Shown here: one piece after another, positions 33,568-42,989 of the stretch
Layout of the letters: every line of letters begins with the position of its first letter
Position numbering within the stretch: the first letter of the stretch is position 1
NCBI RefSeq assembly: GCF_015265435.1
Contig: NZ_JABJWH010000020.1
Coordinates: 186,001 to 250,000 of the forward strand
Direction of reading: 5' to 3'
From: Alloalcanivorax profundimaris
Lineage (GTDB): Bacteria > Pseudomonadota > Gammaproteobacteria > Pseudomonadales > Alcanivoracaceae
DNA length: 64,000 bases
Translations under genes and position numbers: made by a program
Notes under the pieces: model-generated
Seen by the model: the letters and a program-made list of their open reading frames with translations, nothing else
Databases searched by the model: none
What the model was told of the DNA's origin: nothing

Positions 33568-34382
33568 TCACCACCGTGACCGCCGACCCGCAGACCCAGC
33601 AACGGGCGCGCCCGACCGACGACCCGCGGCCCGCCGGCGAGCGCGCGGACAGCACCGACGCCGCCCGTGGCACACCGCTGCTGGATCTGAAGGGTATCCG
33701 CACCGGCTATGGCCGCATCGAGGCCCTGCACGGCCTGGACGTGGCCATTCACCCCGGCGAAACCGTGGCCCTGGTGGGCGCCAACGGCGCCGGCAAGTCC
33801 ACCCTGCTCAAGGTGATCTCCGGCCTGCAGCCGCTCACCGGTGGCACCGTGACCTTCGATGGCGAGAACCTGAACCGGCGCAAGGCCGCCGACCGCGTCC
33901 ACCGCGGCATCGTCCAGGTGCCGGAGGGCCGCCAGGTGTTCGCCGGTCTGTCCGTGGAGGACAACCTGATGCTGGGCGCCTTCAGTCGGCGCCGGGACAA
34001 GGGCGTGGCCGACGACCTGGAAGCCATGTACCGGCGCTTCCCGATCCTCAAGGAAAAGCGCCGCCTGCACGCCGGCAATCTGTCCGGCGGCCAGCAGCAG
34101 ATGCTGGCCATGGGCCGCGCGCTGATGGCGAAACCGCGCCTGCTGTTGCTGGACGAACCGAGCATGGGCCTGGCGCCGCTGATCATCGAGGAGATCTTCG
34201 GCATCATCACCGAGCTGAAACGCGAGGGCATCACCATCTTCGTGGTCGAACAGAACGCCTCGGAAGCCCTGGCCATCGCCGACCGGGGTTATGTGCTGGA
34301 GACCGGCGACATCGTCGCCACCGGCAGCGGCGAAACCCTGCTCAACGACGACAGCGTCAAGGCCGCCTACCTGGGCGGCTGA
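33564..34382 (+). CDS. ABC transporter ATPase, LivF type
   Basis: A 272-aa ATP-binding subunit. It carries a ~38-residue charged N-terminal extension before the conserved LLDLKGIRTGYGRIEALHG. Walker A GANGAGKST, signature LSGGQQQMLAMGRALM, Walker B LLLLDEPSMGLAP and H-loop-region FVVEQN (Gln-Asn, as usual in LivF). Last gene of the operon, with a terminator 38 bp downstream. Its end overlaps the convergent MFS gene by 26 bp. Confidence 0.91.
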
Positions 34383-35598
34383 CCCGGCGGGCGACGGGCC
34401 CGCCCCGATTATCGAGCAGGCGCCGCGCGGACCACCGCCGCGGCGCTTTTTTTATGCCCCGGGACACGGGACGGCGAATCACCACCGAGCGGGCAAACAG
34501 AGCCAGGAACGCCAGACCCGCGAACACCAGAACGGCCAGATCGCCTGGGAAGCGCTCCAGGAGATAGCCAAAGGCGGGGGCCCCGGCGGCCTGGCCAATG
34601 GCGATGCTCAGAAAGCCCACCATAAGACCACTGGCGGGCCGGTCCGGCAGCGCGCTGACACCCCACACCAGATACACCCCGGTGAGGGTGATGTAGGCGG
34701 CGCCGAACAAGGCGCCGCCGAACAGTGCCAGTGCCGGCGTCGTGCCACCGATCCCCACCAGCACGGTCCCCAGGGCCAGCGCCCCGAGGAAGACCCCGTG
34801 CACGCGGTCGATCCCGAACCGGACCACCCAGCGTCCGGCGGCGGCGCCGACGATGCCGGCGATGCCAATGGCGACCCACAGACCGCCGGCTTCACCACCG
34901 TCCCAGCCAAGCCGCAGGGCAACCAGCTCGCTGCCGAAGGACCACAAAGCGGCACTGGAAGCGCCCATCAACCACGCCGCCACGATCAAACGCACCGGCA
35001 ACCGATGGCGCAGCCCGGCCCCTTCCGTGGCCCGGGCTTCCGCGCGCGCCGGCCCGGGCACGGTGAACGCCACCACCACCGCCATGACGCAGGCGGTGGC
35101 GGCGAAGACCGCGAACGCCAGCCGCCACTGCGCGCCCGCCAGCAACGCCACCGGGCCGGACAGCATCACGCCGGCGCTGGTGCCCGCGTTGATCACGGTA
35201 TTGGCGGGGTCACGGCGCGCCGGCGGCAGCGCGATGCTCACGGCGGCGGCCAGGGGCGGGGACGCCAGGCCGGTGCTGGATCCCGCCAGCATCACCGCCG
35301 GCGCCAACCAGAGCGCGGACGGCGCCAGGGCGATGCCGGTCATTCCCAAAGCCGCTACCAGCGCCGCCGCGATGGAGACGCTTCGGGCGCCAAAACGTTC
35401 CGTGAGGTGCGCTGACAAAACTATGGCGACGCAGTAGCCGAGAAACGAGCCGCCGGCGATCAGCCCGCCCACCGACGGCGACAAGGACAGGTCGGCGTTG
35501 ATGCCGGGCAGGAACAACCCGAACGCGAAGCGGGCGAACCCGTAACACACCGCGATCAGGCCGAAACCGGCGGCCGCCAAGGAAAACCCCGCTCTCAT
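34357..35598 (-). CDS. MFS transporter (YbfB/YjiJ-like)
   Basis: A 413-aa major facilitator protein with about 12 hydrophobic segments. N-terminus YGFARFAFGLFLPGINADL resembles the YbfB/YjiJ group; the loop 2-3 motif SAHLTERFGARSVSI follows. The last ~40 residues are Arg-rich and read through the terminator of the opposite operon, so the true C-terminus may be a recent extension. The ATG at 35598 overlaps the tetR stop by one base (GTG 35601 also possible). Probably an efflux pump controlled by that TetR protein. Confidence 0.84.
   Translation of the reverse strand: MRAGFSLAAAGFGLIAVCYGFARFAFGLFLPGINADLSLSPSVGGLIAGGSFLGYCVAIVLSAHLTERFGARSVSIAAALVAALGMTGIALAPSALWLAPAVMLAGSSTGLASPPLAAAVSIALPPARRDPANTVINAGTSAGVMLSGPVALLAGAQWRLAFAVFAATACVMAVVVAFTVPGPARAEARATEGAGLRHRLPVRLIVAAWLMGASSAALWSFGSELVALRLGWDGGEAGGLWVAIGIAGIVGAAAGRWVVRFGIDRVHGVFLGALALGTVLVGIGGTTPALALFGGALFGAAYITLTGVYLVWGVSALPDRPASGLMVGFLSIAIGQAAGAPAFGYLLERFPGDLAVLVFAGLAFLALFARSVVIRRPVSRGIKKAPRRWSARRLLDNRGGPVARRVSRPGRRP
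34420..34453 (+). terminator. Intrinsic terminator of the ABC importer operon
   Basis: 8-bp stem GCGCCGCG / CGCGGCGC, 11-nt loop, followed by seven T. It lies inside the 3' end of the convergent MFS gene. Confidence 0.85.
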
Positions 35599-36122
35599 CA
35601 CGCCTCCGGATGGACCAGCGCCATGGCCGCGTCACGGGCTCGCGCCACGGCGTCCGCGCCGCGATATACCGCCGCCGCGGTAGCGCCCTCGTGCAGAATC
35701 ATGACCTGCTCGGCCAGGGCCGGATCGGCCTTACCCCCGGTTTCCGCCGCCACGATCACCTGGATGCGTTCGAACAGGGCCTGCTTGTGAGCCCGCAGGG
35801 CGGCGGTGATCGCCGCCTGGTCACCACCGGTCTCACCATGAGCGCGCAGGAACAGACAGCCCCGGGCGCCTTCGGTGCAAATCCACTCCGCCAAGGCGTC
35901 GAACAACCCCTCCAGGCTGTCCACCTCCATGTGTTGCAGGAAGCGCCGGTCCCGCTCGGTGAGCACCGAGGCGATCAGAGCGGTCTTGCTGCCGGCGTGT
36001 TTATAGAGCGTGCGGCTCGACATGCCGGCACCCCGGGTTAGCCGGTCCATGCCGGTGGCGGTGAAGCCGTGGCGCTCGAACAGGCTTTCCGCGGCCTTGA
36101 GAAGTTTTGTCCTGGTATCCAT
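35598..36122 (-). CDS. TetR-family repressor
   Basis: A 174-aa regulator. The TetR helix-turn-helix spans about 5-50: RTKLLKAAESLFERHGFTATGMDRLTRGAGMSSRTLYKHAGSKTALI (quoted in part: SSRTLYKHAGSK). The C-terminal ligand domain is short. It overlaps the MFS start and has a palindromic operator 9 bp before its own ATG, so autorepression and control of the pump are likely. Confidence 0.87.
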   Translation of the reverse strand: MDTRTKLLKAAESLFERHGFTATGMDRLTRGAGMSSRTLYKHAGSKTALIASVLTERDRRFLQHMEVDSLEGLFDALAEWICTEGARGCLFLRAHGETGGDQAAITAALRAHKQALFERIQVIVAAETGGKADPALAEQVMILHEGATAAAVYRGADAVARARDAAMALVHPEA

Positions 36123-36130
36123 GGATCGAG

Positions 36131-36150
36131 GGTAAAACGATCACTTTACC
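36131..36150. promoter_or_regulatory. Palindromic operator before tetR
   Basis: GGTAAAACGATCACTTTACC is palindromic at 16 of 20 positions. It lies between the lipoprotein gene end (36155) and the tetR start (36122). Likely the binding site of this TetR protein. Confidence 0.6.
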
Positions 36151-36154
36151 TTTT

Positions 36155-38464
36155 TCAACCCCCGCCAGCCGGACGCCAGGTTTTCTCCTCGGTGACCGGG
36201 CCGGGATGCCAGTGCTGAACGGTGGCCGGGACGCCGGCGATGCGCAGGTAGCGGCCATCCACCAGGAAGTCGCCGAGGCGGCCGGTGCTCAGGTGCCGCT
36301 CCCAGTAGTGGTCATAGCGGGGCGGCAGCACGCTCAGGGCCACGCCGTCCTCGTCGAGGAAGCGGTAGCGTCCCAGGAACACGGGCATGGGGGTGGCCGG
36401 GTCCGGGGCGTCGCCGGTGAGCGCTTGCACGTCCACCCGCCAGGGGCGTTCGCCAAGCCGGTGGTCCGCGTCCCGCCATTCCCCCTGGCGGCAGTGCACG
36501 CCGAAGGTCACCGCGCCGTTTTCATTGGCCGGGCCGCCGTCGGCGGACAGCAGCCGCCATACCAGCAGCGCCGGCAGTTGCCGGTCGGCGCCGGGGCGGG
36601 TGGGCCGGTTGTGTTCGATCACCCGCCAGCGGGGCGCCTGGCCCTCGCCGTCCACCTCGGCGGAGAGCTCGCAGCGGCCGCTTTGTTCACGGCTCAGGCG
36701 CAGCACCGGCGCGCCGGAGTCCAGGGCGCGGGGCGCCAGGTCGGCATCGTCCTTGATCAGCGGCGCTTCCTTTTCCCGGGCGAACTCATCGTCGGCGATC
36801 AAGGGGATGCGCACGCCCGGGGGCACGCCCAGGGCGTTATAGTGGTCCGCCTTGCCGAGAAAACGCAGGTCCTTCTCGAAAGCCGGCGCATCGGCGAAGG
36901 CCATCACCTTGATGTGCAGGGTGTCGAGCCCTTCGGCCAGGCGCAGGCGCTGGAGGCGGGCGCCGCCATTGCCGAGCAGGGTCTGGAACAAATGGGCCTC
37001 GCCGGGGCGCCGCCATTCCGGACCGCTGGTGTCCGGCTCCGCGGGCATGGCCTTGGCGTCCTCGCCAATCACAAGCTGGCTGAGATAACGGCCAGGGCCG
37101 CTGATCAACAACTCGGCGCGCCGCCCCTCAAGGACGCGCAGGCGGGCGCGGATGCCGTCGCCGGTTTCCGCCTCGCTAACCTCCCCTGGCGCCGGCACCG
37201 GCAGGGCCAGTTCCCGGACCGGCCCGGGCGGATAATATCGGGCGGTGGCGCGGGCGGCCCGCACCCGTTCCACCCGCTCGCCAACACCGTCCAGGCCCAG
37301 GGGCAGCAGGCGCACCTTGGTTTCCAGGTTGCCTTTCAGGGTCGCCACGGCGGTGTTCGGCAGGGCGCCGCCAAACGTCAGATCCAGGGGCGCGCCGTCG
37401 GCCCCCAGGGCCACCGGGTCCTGGAACACCAGCCGGCCGAACCGGTCGCGGACGTCCCGCCAGAGAGGGTGGTCGTAGAACAGTTCCACGCCCCAGGCGC
37501 TTTGCGCCTTGAAGGCGCCGATGGGCGAGGCGAACACCTCCGCCTCGGTGAGCGGCGCGCCCTGCCCGGCTTCGGCCCGGGCCACCAGATCGTCGGTGCG
37601 GCCCGCCACCGTGGCGGCGGCCAGGTATGGGGTCGGCGGCATCCGGTCCCAGGGCGCGTTGCCACGGGTCTCGCCATATTGCCAATGCAGGGCGCCGGCC
37701 TCCCAGTCCTCGGGGACCAGCGCCAGCAGTTGGCGCACCGGTTCCTCACGCCCCATGGAATCCCGGCTTTCATAGACCACGGCCAGGCGCTCCACCCAGC
37801 CGCTGTCACGCTCCACCACCAGGACGCCGGACAGGTGCTCGCCGTCCCGGCCTTCGCGCAGGGTGGCGAACACCCGGTCGTCGGTGACCGCCACCACCCG
37901 GGCACGCAGGGGCGGCAGCCCCACCACCCGGTCCAGGCGCCGCTCGGCGCCGGGCTCCGCCGGCAGGCCGGCGATCAGCCCCGGCGCCGGAAACTGGCGC
38001 GGCAGCAGGCGGCCCAAATCGTCGTCGTCCTCGGCCAGGGTGTTGAGCGCCTCGGCGTCCTGGGCCCGCGCCCAGGCCGGCGCCTCGCCGCCGTCTTCTC
38101 CAGCGCCATCGCCCAGGCGGAAGCCACCGCGCAGCACGGCGGCCAGGGCCGGCGCCCGGTCACCGGTCCAGGCGCTGCAATAGTTGCCGCTTTTTCGCTG
38201 GCCGCTGACGCACAGGTTGAGCGGCGTCAGGCGCAGGTCGCCGTCGTCGCCAACCCGGTAGCGGACCAGACCCTCGGTATCGATCACCACGTCCTTGGGG
38301 GTGGTGCCGCTGGGCATCTGGAACTCGGCGCGGGTATAGAGCCGGTAGGCGCGCTGGTCGCCGGGCTCGGGCTCGAAGGTGACGGTGTCCTGGAGCAGCT
38401 GGCAGCCACCCAGGGCGAACAGGGCGGCACACAGGGAGAGCAGGGGCAAAACGAGGCGGATCAT
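36155..38464 (-). CDS. Large lipoprotein of unknown function
   Basis: A 769-aa protein with a lipoprotein signal: hydrophobic residues 3-18 and lipobox ALGGC with the lipidated cysteine at 21. No domain is recognised. The body is rich in beta-strand-like stretches and Arg/Asp/Pro, without transmembrane helices, so a periplasmic or outer-membrane-attached protein is expected (no Asp at +2). It is followed after 32 bp by tetR on the same strand. Nothing suggests a biochemical role. Confidence 0.7.
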   Translation of the reverse strand: MIRLVLPLLSLCAALFALGGCQLLQDTVTFEPEPGDQRAYRLYTRAEFQMPSGTTPKDVVIDTEGLVRYRVGDDGDLRLTPLNLCVSGQRKSGNYCSAWTGDRAPALAAVLRGGFRLGDGAGEDGGEAPAWARAQDAEALNTLAEDDDDLGRLLPRQFPAPGLIAGLPAEPGAERRLDRVVGLPPLRARVVAVTDDRVFATLREGRDGEHLSGVLVVERDSGWVERLAVVYESRDSMGREEPVRQLLALVPEDWEAGALHWQYGETRGNAPWDRMPPTPYLAAATVAGRTDDLVARAEAGQGAPLTEAEVFASPIGAFKAQSAWGVELFYDHPLWRDVRDRFGRLVFQDPVALGADGAPLDLTFGGALPNTAVATLKGNLETKVRLLPLGLDGVGERVERVRAARATARYYPPGPVRELALPVPAPGEVSEAETGDGIRARLRVLEGRRAELLISGPGRYLSQLVIGEDAKAMPAEPDTSGPEWRRPGEAHLFQTLLGNGGARLQRLRLAEGLDTLHIKVMAFADAPAFEKDLRFLGKADHYNALGVPPGVRIPLIADDEFAREKEAPLIKDDADLAPRALDSGAPVLRLSREQSGRCELSAEVDGEGQAPRWRVIEHNRPTRPGADRQLPALLVWRLLSADGGPANENGAVTFGVHCRQGEWRDADHRLGERPWRVDVQALTGDAPDPATPMPVFLGRYRFLDEDGVALSVLPPRYDHYWERHLSTGRLGDFLVDGRYLRIAGVPATVQHWHPGPVTEEKTWRPAGGG

Positions 38465-38572
38465 GGAGCTCCTTGAGAAAGGACGGGCGTGAGGATGTCG
38501 GCGCCGCCGTACCCTACCTGCTCGGCGATAAAAATGCAGGAACGCGTTCGCGCCGCGCCCGTCCCCGCCCGC

Positions 38573-39472
38573 TCAGACCGTGGTGAGGGCCTGCAGGAAG
38601 GCATCGGCCACCGGCGTCAGATGGCGGGCGCGGGGATGCACCACGCACCAGGAACGCTTCAGCGGCAACCCGTCCACGTCCAGGGTCACCAGACGCCCAG
38701 CCGCCAGCTCCTCCCGACAGGCGTCCCGGGGCAGCACCGCCAGCCCCAGGCCGGCGATCACCCCGGCCTTGATCGCCTCCTGGGAGCCCAGTTGCTGCCG
38801 GCGGCCGGGGCGCAGCCCACGGCTCTGGCACAGCTCCTCGAACACCAGCCGGGTGCCGGAGCCGGGCTCCCGGCTGAGCAGGGGGAACTCCAGGAAGCGG
38901 GTCAGCGGCACCGCCTCCATGTCTTGCAGCGGGTGCCCCGGGGCGGCCACCGCCACCAGATCGTTCTGGCGGAAGGGCACGAAACGCAGCCGCCGGTCGT
39001 CCGGCACCTGGCCCATGATGGTCAGGTCGTAGCGGTCCTCGCGCAGGCTTTTCAGCGCCTCGCCGTGGTTGAGCACGCGCATTTGCACCTCCACTTCCGG
39101 ATGGCGCCGGCAGAAGGCCGCCAGCCGCTCGGGCATGAAGTACTGGGCGCTGCTTTCCACCGCCAGGGTCAGGGTGCCCTGCATCACCCCGCGCAGTTCC
39201 GCCAGCTCCATTTCCACCCGCACCAGACGCCGCATCAGGTCCTGGCCGGCGCGGCGCATGGCCCGCCCGGCCGGGGTCAGCGACAAGCGCTTGCCCACGT
39301 AATCGAACAGCGGTTCGCCGATCAGCTCCTCCAGATTGCGCACCTGGGCGCTCACCGCCGGCTGGGTGAGCGCCAGTTCCTCGGCGGCCCGGGAGTAGCT
39401 TTCCTGCTGACAGACGGTGAGGAAGATGCGCACTTGGCGGAGGGTTAGACGGCTTAGATAGGCGGTACTCAT
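38573..39472 (-). CDS. LysR-family regulator, probable PycR
   Basis: A 299-aa LTTR of the CbbR-like group: LTLRQVRIFLTVCQQESYSRAAEELALTQPAVSAQVRNLEELIGEPLF is the DNA-binding part (key helix TQPAVSAQVRNLE). The effector domain follows. Start 39472 has GGAGAGCA just upstream; a longer start at 39514 is unlikely. It is divergent from pycA, the same arrangement as PycR, which controls pyruvate carboxylase in Pseudomonas aeruginosa; the role is inferred from that. Confidence 0.85.
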   Translation of the reverse strand: MSTAYLSRLTLRQVRIFLTVCQQESYSRAAEELALTQPAVSAQVRNLEELIGEPLFDYVGKRLSLTPAGRAMRRAGQDLMRRLVRVEMELAELRGVMQGTLTLAVESSAQYFMPERLAAFCRRHPEVEVQMRVLNHGEALKSLREDRYDLTIMGQVPDDRRLRFVPFRQNDLVAVAAPGHPLQDMEAVPLTRFLEFPLLSREPGSGTRLVFEELCQSRGLRPGRRQQLGSQEAIKAGVIAGLGLAVLPRDACREELAAGRLVTLDVDGLPLKRSWCVVHPRARHLTPVADAFLQALTTV

Positions 39473-39500
39473 TGCTCTCCATGGCGAGCGAGCGCTCACA

Positions 39501-39518
39501 CATAATGAATTCATTATG
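39501..39518. promoter_or_regulatory. Perfect 18-bp palindrome in the pycR-pycA gap
   Basis: CATAATGAATTCATTATG is a perfect palindrome and contains the T-N11-A spacing of LysR boxes. It lies 29 bp from the regulator start and 92 bp before pycA. Probable site of the divergent LysR protein. Confidence 0.65.
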
Positions 39519-39610
39519 GCTTCTCATAGTAATATCAATTTCTTTTGGCCGCCATTTTCCCGGTACCTTGCCGGCATCAAGCGGCCCTTGGGCTGATCGG
39601 GAGTACACGC

Positions 39611-41029
39611 ATGGCCATAACAAAAATCCTCATCGCCAACCGCGGCGAGATCGCGGTGCGCATCGTGCGCGCCTGCGCCGAGCTGGGCATCCGCTCGGTG
39701 GCGGTGTTCACCGAGCCGGACCGCTACGCCCTGCACGTGAAGCGCGCCGACGAAGCCTACAGCTTGGGCGACGACCCGCTCGCCGGCTATCTGAACCCGC
39801 ACCATATCGTCAATATGGCGGTGCAAACCGGCTGCGACGCCCTGCACCCCGGCTACGGCTTTCTCTCCGAGAACGCGGAGCTGGCCGAGATCTGCGCCCA
39901 GCGCGGCGTGACCTTTATCGGGCCCTCGGCGGAGGTGATCCGGCGCATGGGCGACAAGACCCGCGCCCGCCAGGCGATGATCGAGGCCGGCGTGCCGGTG
40001 ACGCCGGGCTCGGAGAACAACCTGAGCGGCCTGGACGAAGCCCGCGCCGAAGCCGAACGGGTGGGCTACCCGGTGATGCTCAAGGCCACCTCCGGCGGCG
40101 GCGGTCGCGGCATCCGCCGCTGCGACAACGAGGACGAGCTGGCGCGCAACTACGAACGGGTGGTCTCGGAAGCCACCAAGGCGTTCGGCAGCGCCGATGT
40201 GTTCCTGGAAAAATGCATCGTCGACCCGCGCCATATCGAAGTGCAGATCCTCGCCGACGACCACGGCAATACCATCCACCTGTTCGAGCGCGACTGCTCG
40301 ATCCAGCGCCGCAATCAGAAACTGATTGAGATCGCGCCTTCCCCGCAGCTCACCCCGGAGCAGCGTACCTACGTGGGCGATCTGGCGGTGCGCGCCGCCG
40401 AGGCGGTGGGCTACACCAATGCCGGCACCGTGGAATTTCTGTTCACCGGCAACCAGGTGTTTTTCATGGAGATGAACACCCGGGTGCAGGTGGAACACAC
40501 CATCACCGAGCAGATCACCGGCGTGGACATCGTGCGCGAACAGATCCGCGTGGCCGCCGGCGAGCCCCTGGCCCACCAGCAGAGCGACATCCGCCACCAG
40601 GGCTTCGCCCTGCAGTTCCGCATCAACGCCGAGGACCCGAAGAACAATTTCCTGCCCAGCTTCGGACGTATCAGCCGCTATTACGCCCCGGGCGGCCCGG
40701 GCGTGCGGGTGGATACCGCCATCTACACCGGTTACACCATCCCGCCCTACTTCGATTCCATGTGCCTGAAACTGATCGCCTGGAATCTGAGCTGGGAAGG
40801 CGCCCTGGACCGCGCCAAGCGCGCCATCCATGACATGCGCCTGCAGGGGGTGAAAACCACCGCGCCCTATTACCTGAAGATTCTCGACGATCCCGGTTTC
40901 CGCAGCGGCCAGTTCGACACCGGCTATGTGGATGCCCACCCGGAACTGCTGAATTACTCGGAAAAATCCAATCCCGAAGAGATCGCGCTGGCCATCGCCG
41001 CGGCGATTGCCGCTCACACCGGGCTTTAA
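39611..41029 (+). CDS. pycA: Pyruvate carboxylase subunit A (biotin carboxylase)
   Basis: A 472-aa biotin carboxylase that charges biotin with bicarbonate and ATP. ATP-grasp features: KILIANRGEIAVRIVRACAELG at the start, the Gly-rich loop KATSGGGGRGIRRC (about 158-171), IEVQILAD, and the carboxylase loop MNTRVQVEHTITEQITGVDIV. Two-subunit pyruvate carboxylase makes oxaloacetate for gluconeogenesis and growth on small carbon compounds. pycB follows after 17 bp. Confidence 0.92.
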   Translation: MAITKILIANRGEIAVRIVRACAELGIRSVAVFTEPDRYALHVKRADEAYSLGDDPLAGYLNPHHIVNMAVQTGCDALHPGYGFLSENAELAEICAQRGVTFIGPSAEVIRRMGDKTRARQAMIEAGVPVTPGSENNLSGLDEARAEAERVGYPVMLKATSGGGGRGIRRCDNEDELARNYERVVSEATKAFGSADVFLEKCIVDPRHIEVQILADDHGNTIHLFERDCSIQRRNQKLIEIAPSPQLTPEQRTYVGDLAVRAAEAVGYTNAGTVEFLFTGNQVFFMEMNTRVQVEHTITEQITGVDIVREQIRVAAGEPLAHQQSDIRHQGFALQFRINAEDPKNNFLPSFGRISRYYAPGGPGVRVDTAIYTGYTIPPYFDSMCLKLIAWNLSWEGALDRAKRAIHDMRLQGVKTTAPYYLKILDDPGFRSGQFDTGYVDAHPELLNYSEKSNPEEIALAIAAAIAAHTGL

Positions 41030-41046
41030 GCGCAGGAGATCCCGTC

Positions 41047-42870
41047 ATGAATACGAACGCGAAAAACAGCAGGAAAATTGAAGTCACCGACGTGGTGCTG
41101 CGCGACGGCCACCAATCCCTGATCGCCACGCGCCTGCGCACCGAGGACATGCTGCCGATCTGCGAGCAACTGGACGCCGCCGGCTTCTGGTCCCTGGAAG
41201 TGTGGGGCGGCGCCACCTTCGACGCCTGCGTGCGCTTCCTCAAGGAAGACCCCTGGGAGCGGCTGCGGCAACTGCGCCAGGCGCTGCCCAACAGCCGCCT
41301 GCAGATGCTGCTGCGCGGCCAGAACCTGCTCGGCTACCGCCACTACGGCGACGACGTGGTGGACGCCTTCGTGGAGCGCGCCGCCGCCAACGGCATCGAC
41401 GTGTTCCGCGTATTCGACGCCATGAACGACCCGCGCAACCTGGAAACCGCCCTGCGCGCGGTGAAAGCCAACGGCAAACACGCCCAGGGCACGCTCTGCT
41501 ATACCACCGGCCCGGTGCACACACCAGAACGGTTCGTGAAACTGGCCAAACAACTGGCGGACATGGGCAGCGACTCCATCGCCATCAAGGACATGGCCGG
41601 CCTGCTCACCCCTTATGCCACCGGCGAGCTGGTGGCCGCCCTCAAGGACGCGGTGGACCTGCCCCTGTTTCTGCATTCGCACAACACCTCCGGGCTGGCC
41701 CCGATGTGCCAGCTGAAGGCCATCGAGAACGGCGTGGACCATATCGATACCGCCATGTCGCCGTTCGCCGGCGGCACCAGCCACCCGGCCACGGAGTCCA
41801 TGGTGGCGGCCCTGAAAGGCACGCCGTACGACACCGGTCTTGATCTGGAAAAGCTGCAGCCGATCGCCGATTACTTCCGCGAGGTGCGCAAGAAGTACCA
41901 CCAGTTCGAAAGCGACTACACCCGCGAGGACATCGGCGTGCAGGTCAACCAGGTGCCCGGCGGCATGATGTCCAACCTGGCCAACCAGTTGAAGGAACAG
42001 GGCGCCCTGGACAAGATCGGCCAGGTGTTCGCGGAAATCCCCCGGGTGCGCCAGGACCTGGGCTACCCGCCGCTGGTCACGCCCACCTCGCAGATCGTCG
42101 GCACCCAGGCGGTGATGAACGTGCTCGCCGGCGAGCGCTACAAGACCATCACCAATGAAGTGAAGCGCTATTTGCTGGGCCACTACGGCGCCGCCCCAGC
42201 GCCGGTGGACACCACCCTGCAACGGCGCGCCGTGGGCAACGAGGAGGTCATCGACCAGCGTCCGGCGGACCTGCTGCCCCGGGAGCTGGACAAGCTGCGC
42301 CAGGACATCGGCGAACTGGCCGGCAACGAAGAGGACGTGCTCACCTTCGCCATGTTCCCGGACATCGGCCGCGCCTTCCTGGAAGAGCGCGCCGCCGGCA
42401 CCCTCAAACCCGAGCCCCTGCTGCCGCCGGACAGCGGCCAGGCCGCCGGCGCCAAGGTGGCCGGCCAGCCCACCGAGTTCACCATCGACGTGCACGGCGA
42501 AACCTATCAGGTGGCGATCACCGGGGTGGGCCTGAAGGGCAGCGACAAGCGCCGCTTCTTCCTGACCCTGGATGGCATGCCCGAGGAAGTGATCTTCGAA
42601 CCGCTCAACGCCTACCAGAAAGGCGAAGGGGAAGGCGGCCGCAAGCAGGCCGGCGGCCCCGGCGACGTGACCACCAACATGCCCGGCAACATCGTCGATG
42701 TGCTGGTGGCGGAAGGCGACGAAGTGCAAGCCGGCCAGCCGGTGCTGGTGATCGAAGCGATGAAAATGGAATCCGAGGTGCAGGCCCCCAGCGGCGGCAC
42801 CGTGCAGGGGATCTTCGTCGCCAAGGGCGACCGGGTGACGCCGGGGGAAGTATTGATCGAAGTGCGCTGA
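41047..42870 (+). CDS. pycB: Pyruvate carboxylase subunit B (carboxyltransferase with biotin domain)
   Basis: A 607-aa protein. Residues about 12-280 form the HMGL-like TIM barrel (VTDVVLRDGHQSL; metal ligands in HSHNTSG), about 300-480 the conserved PYC/OADA domain, and about 530-607 the biotinyl domain with the biotin lysine in EAMKMESE. Oxaloacetate decarboxylase alpha subunits look alike, but no beta or gamma membrane subunit is near and pycA is adjacent, so carboxylase is preferred. Confidence 0.91.
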   Translation: MNTNAKNSRKIEVTDVVLRDGHQSLIATRLRTEDMLPICEQLDAAGFWSLEVWGGATFDACVRFLKEDPWERLRQLRQALPNSRLQMLLRGQNLLGYRHYGDDVVDAFVERAAANGIDVFRVFDAMNDPRNLETALRAVKANGKHAQGTLCYTTGPVHTPERFVKLAKQLADMGSDSIAIKDMAGLLTPYATGELVAALKDAVDLPLFLHSHNTSGLAPMCQLKAIENGVDHIDTAMSPFAGGTSHPATESMVAALKGTPYDTGLDLEKLQPIADYFREVRKKYHQFESDYTREDIGVQVNQVPGGMMSNLANQLKEQGALDKIGQVFAEIPRVRQDLGYPPLVTPTSQIVGTQAVMNVLAGERYKTITNEVKRYLLGHYGAAPAPVDTTLQRRAVGNEEVIDQRPADLLPRELDKLRQDIGELAGNEEDVLTFAMFPDIGRAFLEERAAGTLKPEPLLPPDSGQAAGAKVAGQPTEFTIDVHGETYQVAITGVGLKGSDKRRFFLTLDGMPEEVIFEPLNAYQKGEGEGGRKQAGGPGDVTTNMPGNIVDVLVAEGDEVQAGQPVLVIEAMKMESEVQAPSGGTVQGIFVAKGDRVTPGEVLIEVR

Positions 42871-42899
42871 TTCTTCCCCTTACGGGGTTCGACTCCACC

Positions 42900-42964
42900 G
42901 GCGCCCGCCCCGGGCGCCGTTTTCACCGCCGCGACGTTCGCCTTAACCGTCGCGGCGTTTTTTT
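42900..42964 (+). terminator. Tandem terminators after pycAB
   Basis: First hairpin GGCGCCCG / CGGGCGCC (42900-42918) followed by GTTTTC; second hairpin CGCCGCGACG / CGTCGCGGCG (42927-42957) followed by seven or more T. The second is a strong intrinsic terminator. Confidence 0.88.
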
Positions 42965-42989
42965 ATCCCACCAAAAAGGTAGGCGCGTT

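Noticed and set aside
41047-42870. Oxaloacetate decarboxylase alpha subunit
   Set aside because: No beta or gamma membrane subunits are present and pycA and a divergent LysR regulator are adjacent.
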